DNA of 64,000 nt from Halolamina pelagica (GCF_900115675.1 NZ_FOXI01000007.1:1-64000), one strand, 5' to 3'. Numbered from the stretch's first letter, positions 16,802 to 25,941 are shown. Numbers and translations are program-made. Notes: generated by a model from the letters alone, not told the origin.

Positions 16802-17884
16802 ATGGCCCGCTGGACCGACGACCCGACCGAGCCGGTCGGGACCGGCATCGAGGAGGCCCGGACGCTCCCCGCGTCCGCGTACACCGACCAGGCGACCTTC
16901 GAGACCGAACAGGCGCGGATCTTCGCCGACTCCTGGCAGTATCTCGGCGACGCGTCCGGCCTCCGCGAGCCGGGTGACTACACCACCCACGAGATCGCGG
17001 GGCGGCCGCTGTTCGTGATGCGCCACGAGGACGGCGACCTGCGGGCGTTTTACAACGTCTGCGCCCACCGCGGGTCGAAGATGCTCGAGGGCGACGGGAA
17101 CGCACGCCGCATCCGATGTCCCTACCACCACTGGACGTACACGCCCGACGGGTCGCTCGCGAGCACGCCCAAAGCGTTCACCCACGGCGTCCGGAACCAG
17201 GACGTCGACGAGCCCTGCGAGTACGACCCCGAGGAGAACGCGCTGAAGTCCGTCGCGGTGGAGACGGTCGGGCCGTTCGTCTTCGGTAACCTCGCGGCCG
17301 ACCCGACGCCGTTCGACGAGGTGTACGAGGGCGTCGCCGACCAGGTCGCCGGCCACGGTCTCGCTGACCTCGAACGGGTCGAACGGATCGAACCGGAGCT
17401 CGACTGCAACTGGAAGGTAATGGTGAGCAACTACCTCGAGTGCGACCACTGCCACGCGAACCACCCGACGTTCGTCCAGAACGTCGACATGGACGAGTAC
17501 CAGATCGAGGTTCACGACCGTCACTCCGTCCAGCACGGCCCGCTCGTCGACGGCGACGGCGAGTCGCGCTTTTACTACCTCTGGCCGAACTTCATGCTCA
17601 ACATCTACGGCGACGGCGCCGGCTGTTCGGCCTACCGCGTCCACCCCGTCGACCGGGAGACGACCGTCGTCGTCGCCGACTACTACGCCGAGGACGGGGA
17701 GCGAACCGAGGCGTACGAGGAGATGTTCGCGACCAGCCAGCGACTCCAGGCGGAGGATTTCGAACTGGTCGAGCGCCAGCAGCAGGGTGTCGCCTCCGGC
17801 GCGTTCGCGCAGGGCCGGCTCGGCCCGAACGAGCACGCCGTCCACCACTTCCACCGGATGGTGGCGGCCGCGCTCGACGGCTGA
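16802..17884 (+). CDS. Rieske non-heme iron oxygenase, alpha-subunit type
   Basis: The 360-aa product has a Rieske 2Fe-2S centre (CAHRG with Cys87/His89; CPYHHW with Cys106/His109) and a mononuclear iron site in NYLECDHCHANHP (His216, His221). Architecture resembles ring-hydroxylating or quaternary-amine monooxygenases such as GbcA/CntA. The substrate cannot be read from sequence. No reductase or ferredoxin gene is adjacent, so it must borrow electrons from a partner elsewhere. ATG at 16802 follows a leaderless-type upstream region. Confidence 0.9.
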   Translation: MARWTDDPTEPVGTGIEEARTLPASAYTDQATFETEQARIFADSWQYLGDASGLREPGDYTTHEIAGRPLFVMRHEDGDLRAFYNVCAHRGSKMLEGDGNARRIRCPYHHWTYTPDGSLASTPKAFTHGVRNQDVDEPCEYDPEENALKSVAVETVGPFVFGNLAADPTPFDEVYEGVADQVAGHGLADLERVERIEPELDCNWKVMVSNYLECDHCHANHPTFVQNVDMDEYQIEVHDRHSVQHGPLVDGDGESRFYYLWPNFMLNIYGDGAGCSAYRVHPVDRETTVVVADYYAEDGERTEAYEEMFATSQRLQAEDFELVERQQQGVASGAFAQGRLGPNEHAVHHFHRMVAAALDG

Positions 17885-17894
17885 GCCCGGACGC

Positions 17895-19136
17895 TCACTC
17901 GGCGACGACCGTCGCCAGCCAGCCCGTCACGAGGGTCCCCGCGAGGGCGACGACGCCGATCGCGCCGAAAGCCGCGCTCGGCCCAGTCACGTCGACGATG
18001 TAACCGAAGGCCGGCGGGGCGATCGCGCTGCCGAGCATCACGCCGACGCTGACCACGGCGAAGTTCGTCCCGACCGTGTCCTCCGCCGAGAGGCGGTCGG
18101 TCAGGCCGTCCCTGGCTGGCCCGGCGAGGCTCCGCGCGGCGCCGACGCCGAGCAGGGCACCCACGGCCACGATCGCCGGGACGAAGCCGGAGGCCAGCAG
18201 CGCGACGAACCCCGTGACCGCGGCGAAACTCGCCACCATCACGGGCCCGGGGGCGATCCTGTCGGTCAGGTCGCCGCCGAGGACGATGGCGACGGCGCCG
18301 ACGACGAACAGCCCCGTGAGCGCCAGGTTCGCCGTGTCCGGCGCGACGTCGTACACCCGGTCGAGGAACACGACGGCGTAGGTGTTGACGCCCCACGACG
18401 CCGTCGAGGTCAGGAGTGCGAGCAGCGTGAGCCCCAGGATCCCCGGCGAGTTCGCCAGCGCGCGGAGGGCGGCGACGGCGCGGTCCCGCAGGGGTTCGTC
18501 GGCGTCAGCGTCGGCCGCCTCGGCGCCGACGTTCGGCCCCGTCACGTCGTCGGCGACGATGAACCGGAGCAGGACCGTGGCAACGATCGCGTAGACGAGG
18601 CCGAGCGCACCGATGGCGCCGACGGCGTGGCGCCACGTCAGCCCGGCGCCGGTGAACAGGTTGAACGTGACCGGCGGGGTGGCGAAGCCGAGGGCGCCGC
18701 CGACGCCGTACACCGAGAAGGCGCGGCCGCGGAGGCCGTCCGGGGTCGCGTCCGAGAGCAACGGATAGTGGGCGGGGTGGTGGCCGCCGACGCCGACGCC
18801 GACGAGCGCCTGACCGAGGACGAGCATCGGGAAGTTCGGCGCGACCGCGACGGCGAGCACCCCGAGCGCGCCCGCGACCGAGGAGAGCGCGAAGGCGATG
18901 GTCCGGTCCCTGGCGTCGGCGAGCCAGCCGAACGGAAGCTGGAACACGGTGTTGACCGCCCCCTGGACCCCGATGGCGACGCCGAGCATCGCCAGCGAGA
19001 CGTCGAACTCCGTCGAGAGCGTCCCGAGTATCGGCGGGAAGAGCACGAGATACGCGTGGTTGACGTACTGCGAGCCGCTGACGAGGCCGACCACCGTCGC
19101 CGTCTCCTTCGACGCGTCACGGACGCGGGTCGCCAT
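17895..19136 (-). CDS. Major facilitator superfamily transporter
   Basis: The 413-aa protein has about 12 hydrophobic segments in two halves joined by an acidic cytoplasmic loop (ADADADEPLRDR near 205-216). The MFS signature appears as GWLADARDRT after helix 2 and as GGDLTDRIAPG in the second half. The substrate is unknown. The ATG at 19136 is used; longer starts add a basic, non-conserved leader that overlaps the purS promoter region. It is divergent from purS. Confidence 0.88.
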   Translation of the reverse strand: MATRVRDASKETATVVGLVSGSQYVNHAYLVLFPPILGTLSTEFDVSLAMLGVAIGVQGAVNTVFQLPFGWLADARDRTIAFALSSVAGALGVLAVAVAPNFPMLVLGQALVGVGVGGHHPAHYPLLSDATPDGLRGRAFSVYGVGGALGFATPPVTFNLFTGAGLTWRHAVGAIGALGLVYAIVATVLLRFIVADDVTGPNVGAEAADADADEPLRDRAVAALRALANSPGILGLTLLALLTSTASWGVNTYAVVFLDRVYDVAPDTANLALTGLFVVGAVAIVLGGDLTDRIAPGPVMVASFAAVTGFVALLASGFVPAIVAVGALLGVGAARSLAGPARDGLTDRLSAEDTVGTNFAVVSVGVMLGSAIAPPAFGYIVDVTGPSAAFGAIGVVALAGTLVTGWLATVVAE

Positions 19137-19290
19137 CAGGCGGGGAAGGACCGCCCCGCTTCCAACCCTACGGCTGCCGGCAACCGACGGGGGTTTCTCA
19201 GTTCCCGAACAGAAGCGACCGGTAACCACGTACGTGTATATCCGTAGCCGACCACAACCCCTTTTACGCACGGACGAACATACTCAATCG

Positions 19291-19548
19291 ATGACCGCCT
19301 ACACCGCGACGGTGACGGTGCGGCTGAAGCGCGGCGTGCTCGACCCCGAGGCCGACACGACCCAGAAGACGCTTGAGCGGCTGGGGTTCGAGCTCTCGGA
19401 TCTGCGCTCGGCCGACCAGTTCGAGGTGGACCTGGACGCCGAGAGCGCCGACGCCGCCGCCGAGCGCGCCGACGAGATGGCCCAGCGGCTGCTGGCGAAC
19501 CCGACGCTCCACGACTACGACGTGGTGGTGGAGGAGCAGGGCGTATGA
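19291..19548 (+). CDS. purS: Phosphoribosylformylglycinamidine synthase subunit PurS
   Basis: The 85-aa protein is the small structural subunit of the three-part FGAM synthase (PurS, PurQ, PurL). It opens TAYTATVTVRLKRGVLDPEA and includes the family's KTLERLGF and LLANPTLHDYDV segments. Its stop overlaps the purQ start in ATGA, so translation is probably coupled. The purL subunit is not in the window. Confidence 0.95.
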   Translation: MTAYTATVTVRLKRGVLDPEADTTQKTLERLGFELSDLRSADQFEVDLDAESADAAAERADEMAQRLLANPTLHDYDVVVEEQGV

Positions 19549-20222
19549 CGGTCTCGGTGGTGCAGTTCGGCGGCTCGAACTGCGACCGCGACGCCGTGCG
19601 CGCGCTCGACCGCGTCGGCGTCGACGCCGAGCGTGTCTGGCACGAGGACGGCCTCCCCGCGGACAGCGAGGGGATCGTCCTCCCCGGCGGCTTCTCCTAC
19701 GGCGACTACCTCCGGGCCGGCGCGATGGCCGCCCACTCGCCGGTCATGGACGAGGTCCGCGCAGCCGCCGAGGACGGGACGCCGGTGCTCGGCGTCTGCA
19801 ACGGCGCCCAGATCGGCAGCGAGAGCCGGCTCACCCCGGGCGCGTTCACGACCAACCGCAGCGCGCGCTTCCAGTGTGAGGACGTCTACCTGCGCGTCGA
19901 GAACGCCGAGACGCCGTGGACGGACGCGTACGACGAGGGCGACGTGATCGAACTCCCGATCGCCCACGGCGAGGGCCGCTTCGAGATCGACGACGCGGCG
20001 TACGAGCAGCTGGTCGACGACGACCGCGTCCTCTTCCGCTACTGCGACGCCGACGGGAACGTGACCGACGCCGCGAACCCCAACGGCTCGAAGGGGAACG
20101 TCGCGGGCATCCTGGGTGAGCGCGAGAACGTGGCCGTGCTGATGCCCCACCCCGAGCGAGCGGCGCTCGCGGAACTGGGCGGCAGTACGGACGGGCAGGG
20201 CGTGCTGGAAGGCTTCGCCTAG
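19545..20222 (+). CDS. purQ: Phosphoribosylformylglycinamidine synthase glutaminase PurQ
   Basis: The 225-aa class I glutamine amidotransferase releases ammonia for FGAM synthesis. The nucleophile is Cys85 in GVCNGAQ and the rest of the triad is His202/Glu204 in MPHPER. LPGGFSYGDYLRAGA is the family's oxyanion region. It overlaps purS by four bases. Confidence 0.96.
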   Translation: MTVSVVQFGGSNCDRDAVRALDRVGVDAERVWHEDGLPADSEGIVLPGGFSYGDYLRAGAMAAHSPVMDEVRAAAEDGTPVLGVCNGAQIGSESRLTPGAFTTNRSARFQCEDVYLRVENAETPWTDAYDEGDVIELPIAHGEGRFEIDDAAYEQLVDDDRVLFRYCDADGNVTDAANPNGSKGNVAGILGERENVAVLMPHPERAALAELGGSTDGQGVLEGFA

Positions 20223-20285
20223 TCGCTCCCCGCTGCTTCTCCTGGTGGATCGCGCCCCAGCGACGCCATCGGAAGTGCTTATTCT

Positions 20286-20308
20286 TTAGTGATATCACTA
20301 AGTTATAC
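20286..20308 (+). promoter_or_regulatory. Perfect 16-bp palindrome and TATA box before the THI5/NMT1-like gene
   Basis: TTAGTGATATCACTAA (20286-20301) is its own reverse complement. It abuts a TATA-like TTATA at 20303-20307, about 27 bases before the ATG at 20334, the spacing of a leaderless haloarchaeal promoter. The palindrome overlaps the BRE position, so a dimeric regulator bound here would block TFB/TBP. Which regulator binds is unknown. Confidence 0.65.
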
Positions 20309-20333
20309 CACTGGGGAGCACCAGTGGACGGGC

Positions 20334-21236
20334 ATGGAGACCATCACACTCGGACTGGAGTGGTTCCTCAACCCCGACCACATCCCCTTCTTCGTCGCCG
20401 ACGAGCGGGGGTACTACGCGGAAGAAGGGCTGGAGATCGAGTTCTGGGAGCCCGAGGAGCACTACGACACGCTGGAGGCGCTGGCAGACGGCGAGCTGGA
20501 TTTTGCGATCACGGAGCCGATCCACCTCGTCCCCGACCGCGCGGCTGGGGTGCCGGTACGGGGGGTCGCCACGTTCCTGCACACCCAGGGCGGGATCCAG
20601 TACGCGACCGATCGGGGCTGGGAATCACCCGCCGACATGCCGCCGGGGGTCCGGCTGAACTACCCCGGCGCGCCCGGTGAAGGCGGCCGGAAGATGGTCG
20701 CGTACATGGCCCGGCAGGCCGGCGGCGACCTGACGGCCGACGACATCGAGCCGGTGGATCGGGGGTTCTACCACACCGACGCGCTGCTCGACGGTGCGGC
20801 CGACGCCGCCTTCCTGGCGTTCCACAACTTCGAGATCGTCGAGAGCCGCCACCGGGGGTTCGACGCCGGGTTGTGGGAGCTCCCTGACTACGGCGTCCCG
20901 GACTTCAACCGACTCGTCCTGACCGCCTCGGACGAGAAGATCGAGGCGGAGCCCGGGCAGGTCCAACGGTTCGTGCGTGCGACCCGGCGGGGCGTCGCCG
21001 ACACGGTCGAGGAGGGTCGGGAGGCGGCCGAGGCGCTCTTCGAACGCCACCCGGAGGTCCGGGAGGAGGATCCCGAGCTGATGGAGCTGATCACCGACGC
21101 CACACTCGACTGTTTCACGCCGGACCTGACACAGGACCGGACGATGTACGAGGAGCTCATCGAGTTCTGTGCCGAACTGGAACTCTCCCAGGACCCCGTC
21201 GACGTGGACGACGTACTCGCCGAGGAGTTCGCGTAG
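20334..21236 (+). CDS. THI5/NMT1-like substrate-binding protein
   Basis: The 300-aa product has the THI5/NMT1 opening LGLEWFLNPDHIPFFVA, a GYYAEEGLEIEF segment and a periplasmic-binding-protein fold pattern. There is no signal peptide or lipobox and no ABC permease or ATPase next door, so it may be cytosolic. It could bind a pyrimidine precursor of thiamine (as ThiY does) or act enzymatically; the Cys-rich motif of fungal THI5 is absent. The start is ATG at 20334, set by the promoter spacing. Confidence 0.75.
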   Translation: METITLGLEWFLNPDHIPFFVADERGYYAEEGLEIEFWEPEEHYDTLEALADGELDFAITEPIHLVPDRAAGVPVRGVATFLHTQGGIQYATDRGWESPADMPPGVRLNYPGAPGEGGRKMVAYMARQAGGDLTADDIEPVDRGFYHTDALLDGAADAAFLAFHNFEIVESRHRGFDAGLWELPDYGVPDFNRLVLTASDEKIEAEPGQVQRFVRATRRGVADTVEEGREAAEALFERHPEVREEDPELMELITDATLDCFTPDLTQDRTMYEELIEFCAELELSQDPVDVDDVLAEEFA

Positions 21237-21368
21237 TCGGGGCGGGGCCCCGGCGTAGCGGGGTTCGGCGACCGCTCGGCCGGAAGCTAGGGGTTCGGAC
21301 CGCGTCCCAGGGAGTGGGAACGCGAAGCAGCGTTATTACCGGCTACAACCTCGTTCCCGACCGAGAGG

Positions 21369-22748
21369 ATGGCCGAACCGAACGCCCCCGCCGACGAGAC
21401 GGGGCTCGAACGAACGATCGGGCTGGTCGGGGCGATCACGATCGGCATGGGGACGATGATCGGTGCCGGGATCTTCGTCTTTCCGGGACTCGCGGTCGGC
21501 CGCGCGGGTTTGGGCGCGGCGGTCTCGTTCGCGATCGGAACGGTCGTCGCGGTCGTGATCGCGCTCCCGACGGCCGAACTCGCGACGGCGATGCCCGAGA
21601 GCGGCGGGGGGTACTACTTCGTCTCGCGCGGGCTGGGCGGGTTTCTGGGGAGCGTCGTCGGGCTCAGCGTGACGGTGGGGCTGGTCTTCGCGGCCGCGTT
21701 CTACCTCGTCGGGTTCGGCGAGTACACGCTCGCGGTGGTCGCCGAAGCGGGCCTCCGGGCGGCCATCCCGAGCGCGGTCGGCGGCGTCGGGATCGGCTAC
21801 GTGCTCGCGATCGTCGGCGGGACGGCGCTGACGGTCGTCAGCATCCTCGGCACGGAACACGTCGAGTCGCTCCAGAACGCGCTGGTCGGGCTGCTGATCG
21901 CGATCCTCGTCGTCTTCCTGCTCCGGAGCGGGCTCGACGTGCTCGGACTGCTCGGCCGGCCGCGCGTGCCGGCGCAACTGCTCCCGAACGGCTCGCTACC
22001 GGTGTTGACGACGGCCGCACTCGTGTTCACGTCGTTCCTCGGGTTCGCACAGATCGCGGCCGTGGCCGGCGAGGTCGTCGAGCCGAGCCGCACCCTCCCC
22101 CGTGCGCTCGTGGGGTCGATCCTCGTCGTCGGCGTACTGTACGTGGCCACCGTCTTCGTCACCGCGGGCACGTTCTCGCCGCCGCGGCTCCAGCAACTGG
22201 GAGAGACGGCGATCGTCGAGGTGGCCCGCGTCTACCTCGGCGTCGGGGGCGCGGTCGCGATCCTCCTCGCGGGGTTCCTCGCGACGCTCTCGAGCGCCAA
22301 CGCGACGCTCCTCGGGGGGTCCCGCGTCCTGCACGCGCTCAGCCGTGACGACGTCGTCCCGCCACACGCCGGGCGGATCAGCCAGCGCTACGGGACCCCC
22401 CACTTCGCGCTCTCGTTCGTCGGGGGGCTCGCGATCTGTCTCGTCGTCGTCGGCCGGCTCGATACGCTCGCCGAGGTCGCCTCCTTCCTCCATCTGGTCA
22501 TGTACGGGCTCATGTGCGTGGCGCAGCTCCGGCTCAGCCGTGCGACCCCGGTGTGGTACGACCCGAGCTTTCAGTGTCCCGGGACCCCGTACGTCCCGAT
22601 GGCGGGCGTGCTCGCCAGCGTCGGCTTGATCGCGTTCATGCAGTCGCTCTCCCAGGCCGTCGGGATCGTGATCATCGTCTTCAGCGGCCTCTGGTACCGG
22701 GCGTACGCCGACGGCGTGACGGTGACCCCGGAGGTGAACGATGCCTGA
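21369..22748 (+). CDS. APC-family amino acid/polyamine permease
   Basis: The 459-aa protein has about 12 transmembrane segments and the APC signature GMGTMIGAGIFVFPG near the start, then MPESGGGYYFVSRGLG and GEVVEPSRTLPRAL. It imports amino acids or related amines; the substrate is not predictable. Its last eight bases overlap the next gene, a UspA-like protein, which suggests a regulated pair of the kind common in haloarchaea. Confidence 0.9.
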   Translation: MAEPNAPADETGLERTIGLVGAITIGMGTMIGAGIFVFPGLAVGRAGLGAAVSFAIGTVVAVVIALPTAELATAMPESGGGYYFVSRGLGGFLGSVVGLSVTVGLVFAAAFYLVGFGEYTLAVVAEAGLRAAIPSAVGGVGIGYVLAIVGGTALTVVSILGTEHVESLQNALVGLLIAILVVFLLRSGLDVLGLLGRPRVPAQLLPNGSLPVLTTAALVFTSFLGFAQIAAVAGEVVEPSRTLPRALVGSILVVGVLYVATVFVTAGTFSPPRLQQLGETAIVEVARVYLGVGGAVAILLAGFLATLSSANATLLGGSRVLHALSRDDVVPPHAGRISQRYGTPHFALSFVGGLAICLVVVGRLDTLAEVASFLHLVMYGLMCVAQLRLSRATPVWYDPSFQCPGTPYVPMAGVLASVGLIAFMQSLSQAVGIVIIVFSGLWYRAYADGVTVTPEVNDA

Positions 22749-23451
22749 GACGCCACACGTGATCGTCCCCGTCGCCGTCCTGGAGGGCGAGGTCGTCCCG
22801 GATCCGCTCGTCGAGTTCCTCTCCTCGGCGCCGGTCGTCGTCCTCGGGTACCACCGGATCCCGGAACAGACCACGCCCGAGCAGGCACGCGAGGAGTTCG
22901 GGGAGCGCGCGAACCGGGAACTCGAGACCCTCACCGAGGCGTTCGAGGCCGGCGCCGCGACCGCCGAATCCCGGTTGGCCTTCACCCACGACGTGGCCCA
23001 GACCATCCAGCGGGTCGTGGAGGAGGTCGACCGCGGCGTCGTCCTGCGTCCGAACCCCGTCCAGCACGTCGACACGGTGTTCGTCGGCGTCCGCAACAGC
23101 ACCCTCGTCCCGGCGATCACCGCGACCGTGGCGACGCTGATCGGGCCGACCGACGCCGAGTTGTCCCTCCGCCGGCTCCAGGGCGGCGCGGGCGACGGTC
23201 AGTTACTGGCCGGCATGGAGACCGCCCTCGAAGAGGCGGGGATCGCCGACGACCGGATCACGGTCGACTCCCGGGAGGCAGTCTCGATCGACGACGCGGT
23301 CGAGACGATCTCGGAGGAGCAAGACCTCGTCATCCTCGGCGAGGACGACCCGAGCATCCTGAACGTCGTGTGGGAGCCGACGTCGGAACGCGTCGCCGAA
23401 CGGACGCTCGCGCCCGTGCTGGTCGTCCAGCGCCCCTTCGAGAACGAGTGA
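22741..23451 (+). CDS. Universal stress protein (UspA)-like regulator paired with the permease
   Basis: The 236-aa product begins MPETPHVIVPVAVLEGEVV and ends with a UspA-type VVWEPTSERVAERTLAPVLVV element. The strict G-x2-G-x9-G-S/T ATP motif is not clear. Overlap with the permease stop implies translational coupling. In known cases Usp domains bind or gate the partner transporter, which is the likeliest role here by inference. Confidence 0.72.
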   Translation: MPETPHVIVPVAVLEGEVVPDPLVEFLSSAPVVVLGYHRIPEQTTPEQAREEFGERANRELETLTEAFEAGAATAESRLAFTHDVAQTIQRVVEEVDRGVVLRPNPVQHVDTVFVGVRNSTLVPAITATVATLIGPTDAELSLRRLQGGAGDGQLLAGMETALEEAGIADDRITVDSREAVSIDDAVETISEEQDLVILGEDDPSILNVVWEPTSERVAERTLAPVLVVQRPFENE

Positions 23452-23479
23452 GGGGCCGGTCCGGCACCGGCTATCTTTC

Positions 23480-23845
23480 TTCGAGGAGAGAATCCCGCCG
23501 GTCACGGCGGGTGTGAATCTGACAACGCCTCCACAACCCACATTCACCATCAATACGGATATTTAACTGGGAACGTATCGTAGCATGACGTACACCGAGG
23601 CGGTCACGCCGCCCACTCAAATGTACAATATCGGGACTCCGAGGCCCAGAACGTTCGAGACACACTCTCGAACCGCTGTGGTGTCTCGGCTCAGATAACT
23701 CCGAGTCCCCTGCCGGGATAGGAGTAACGGCGGTGTGGCCCCGCCATCGGCCTGTCATGCCGACAGGCCGTAAACCAGTAAATATCCCAACCCAGCGGTG
23801 CGGTGCCGTGGGAAGCCTCGCCGTTTACGGCGAGGAGGAGGTCAC
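23480..23845 (+). mobile_element. Internally deleted IS200/IS605 element keeping both ends
   Basis: The left end (GAGGAGAGAATCCC with hairpin CCCGCC-ggtcac-GGCGGG, 23494-23511) resembles the left end at 14574. The right end (23725-23845) matches 1-121 with one difference and keeps all three hairpins intact. Only about 0.37 kb remains. Before the right end, one frame reads SEAQNVRDTLSNRCGVSAQI and stops at 23720, which looks like a TnpB C-terminal tail. A start codon at 23585 opens a 37-aa frame that crosses the deletion. No transposase is left, so it could move only with TnpA supplied in trans. Confidence 0.8.
23725..23845 (+). ncRNA. Orphan omega-RNA-like right end
   Basis: The segment keeps an 8-bp stem (CGGCCTGT/ACAGGCCG), a middle CCCAGCGG...CCGTGGG hairpin, a perfect terminal stem CCTCGCCG-TTTA-CGGCGAGG and the end GGAGGTCA. 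All pairs are intact, unlike the copy at 1-121. Related TnpB proteins in the window have different right ends, so which TnpB, if any, would use it is unknown. Confidence 0.5.
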
Positions 23846-23891
23846 TTCCGGGGGATCGCCCCGGCTCGCACTACCGGAGCCTCGGGACCGA

Positions 23892-24968
23892 TCAGCGGGC
23901 CAGCGGCGTATTGAACGACTGCTCCTCCTCCAGCACCAGTTCCCACGTGAACTCACACTCGCACTCGACCTGCTCGAACACCGAGGGATCCTGCCGGAGG
24001 TCGAAGTCCTTGATCGCGCGCTGGACGCGGTCGTCGCACTCGCCGCAGTTGTGCGCACCCCGATCCGACCCGTGGCCCACCGGATCCGACACCACGATGG
24101 CGTCGACGTCCGTCGTCGTCCGGAGCACCTCCGCGACCGACCAGAGCCACGGCGGCCGGTAGCCGCCCTCGTAGAACAGCTCGTCGACCATCGTGTAGCG
24201 CTGGACGTTGCAGGGGTTCATCGAGACGGTGTGACAGCCGTCGACGGCGCCACAGCGCCGCACGCTCGACTGCATGTCCTCCAAGGCTTCCTGCTCCGAG
24301 AGGAACGGCGGCTTCATGAGCAGGTACGCCTTCACGCCGCCGCCGGCCTCGCGAGCCTCGGCGCAGGCGTCCTCGAAGTCCGCGAAGTCGAAGTACTTGT
24401 TCACGCAGTCGTGACGCACGCGGTCGGTCGCGGTTTCGAGGCCGACGGCCACGTCCGTTTCGAGCCCCTGCTCGGTGAAGTCGCGGACCTTCTCGCGGTC
24501 GACGAAGTCGGGCAGCGACTCGACGACGATGCGGTCGCGGTCGGCGAACGTCTCGGCGATCGCTCGGCGGGTCTCCGCGGGCACCTCGCGCTCGTCGAGG
24601 AACGAGCCGGAGGTGTAGATCTTGATCAGCCCGGACTGCTCGTCGGCCTCCTCGGCCTCGTGGTCGAGGGCGACCTGGATCTGGTCCATCAGTGCCTCGT
24701 GGCTCACGCTGCCGCCCTCGACGGACTCGGCGACGTAGCCACACATCGTGCAGCCGCCGGCGCGGGCCCAGCGACAGCCACCGGTGTTGAGGATGATCGT
24801 CAGGCTCTGGTACACCCCGTCGGGGGTGTTGTCCTCGTCGATCCACACCCGGGTGGGCTCGTGGGGGTCGTAGCTGTCGTCGTTCTCGGCACGGATGTCG
24901 CGCATCACCTGGTTGTGCGCGTCCATCCCCCGCCCGCGCTCGTACACTTCGGGCGTCGGCTTGCTCAT
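23892..24968 (-). CDS. Archaeosine synthase radical-SAM subunit RaSEA
   Basis: The 358-aa enzyme belongs to the RaSEA family, which with ArcS converts lysine-modified preQ0 in tRNA position 15 to archaeosine. The Fe-S motif is CRWARAGGCTMC (Cys65, Cys73, Cys76), followed by IYTSGSFLDEREVP and KAYLLMKPPFLSE. The tRNA transglycosylase tgtA of the same pathway is at 51278. Its 3' end is 46 bases from the IS remnant, so the insertion left the gene whole. Confidence 0.9.
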   Translation of the reverse strand: MSKPTPEVYERGRGMDAHNQVMRDIRAENDDSYDPHEPTRVWIDEDNTPDGVYQSLTIILNTGGCRWARAGGCTMCGYVAESVEGGSVSHEALMDQIQVALDHEAEEADEQSGLIKIYTSGSFLDEREVPAETRRAIAETFADRDRIVVESLPDFVDREKVRDFTEQGLETDVAVGLETATDRVRHDCVNKYFDFADFEDACAEAREAGGGVKAYLLMKPPFLSEQEALEDMQSSVRRCGAVDGCHTVSMNPCNVQRYTMVDELFYEGGYRPPWLWSVAEVLRTTTDVDAIVVSDPVGHGSDRGAHNCGECDDRVQRAIKDFDLRQDPSVFEQVECECEFTWELVLEEEQSFNTPLAR

Positions 24969-25046
24969 GGCCGAATTGGGCCGGGCACGGGGAAAACGGC
25001 TTCGACAGGCCGGGCGACGGCCGACCTCACCGGAACGGCCCGTGAC

Positions 25047-25415
25047 TCACTCGACAGTCGCGGCTGCGGGGTCCGACGGACCGAAGACCCACCAACCACC
25101 GGCGCCCAGACCGGCGCCGACGGCGTCGGCGACCAGGTCGAGCAGCGAAACCGCCCGCCCCGGAACCGGCCCCTGGAGGAGTTCGACGACGCCGCCGAAG
25201 AGAGTCACGAGGACGATGACGGCCAGCGTCGCCCGGAGCGTTCGCTCACGCAGCGCGACCAGCGTCCCGGCCGCGAGCACCGCGTACCCCGCGACGTGGA
25301 GGAGTTTGTCGACGCCGACGGGGCCGACCGTTCCCCCGCCCCCGCCGCCCGGGACGAGCGAGGCGGCGAGAATGACGAGCGCCACGGCGACGGGGAGCCA
25401 GCCACGCGTGCGCAT
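25047..25415 (-). CDS. VanZ-like membrane protein
   Basis: The 122-aa protein has about four hydrophobic helices and the VanZ-like pattern VDKLLHVAGYAVLAAG ... VVELLQ. VanZ-family proteins are widespread; a role in archaea is not established. The start is ATG at 25415, and it lies 78 bases from the RaSEA gene on the same strand and divergent from the next gene. Confidence 0.78.
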   Translation of the reverse strand: MRTRGWLPVAVALVILAASLVPGGGGGGTVGPVGVDKLLHVAGYAVLAAGTLVALRERTLRATLAVIVLVTLFGGVVELLQGPVPGRAVSLLDLVADAVGAGLGAGGWWVFGPSDPAAATVE

Positions 25416-25492
25416 ACGCCAGCGTGGGTCGGCGACCCCAAATCGGTTGCGTGCCGGGTGCCTTTATGTCGCCGCCGGAGGAACGCCCGGGT

Positions 25493-25891
25493 ATGTCCCG
25501 AGCCGACTCCTCCACCGGCTTCCTCTCGGAGAACCGCGAACTGCTCGTCGCCGTCGCCGCGGGGGCGGTGATCTTCCTGATCTTGCTGGGCCTGCTCGGC
25601 TTCGGCGGCGCCGTCGGGTTCGTCGGGTTCGCCGCCTACACCGTCCTCTGGCTGGCGGTGGCCGCGTTCGTGCTGTGGCTGTTCTACCGCCTCGTCGTCG
25701 CCGTCGAGCGGATCGCCCACGCCCAGCAGCGCATCGCCGCGGCGCAGAACCCGCCCGGCGGCTCGGCGGCGACGGACACGGTGGACGTCACCGACGGAAG
25801 CGACTCGGAGACCGGAGCCAACGAAGGAACCGGGAGCGACAACGGTGACAGCGACGCCAGCGACGACCACGCCGACGGCGACGACGCGTAG
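25493..25891 (+). CDS. Two-helix membrane protein with acidic tail
   Basis: The 132-aa product has two adjacent hydrophobic helices (about 20-41 and 44-67), then an amphipathic segment (VERIAHAQQRIAAAQ) and a tail rich in Asp, Ser and Gly. No named family is recognised. ATG at 25493 is chosen because the upstream frame overlaps the VanZ promoter. It precedes the S9 peptidase by 50 bases on the same strand. Confidence 0.7.
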   Translation: MSRADSSTGFLSENRELLVAVAAGAVIFLILLGLLGFGGAVGFVGFAAYTVLWLAVAAFVLWLFYRLVVAVERIAHAQQRIAAAQNPPGGSAATDTVDVTDGSDSETGANEGTGSDNGDSDASDDHADGDDA

Positions 25892-25941
25892 GTTTCACCG
25901 AAGTCACAGGAACTATCTCCCGGCCCGCGTACTCGCAAACG

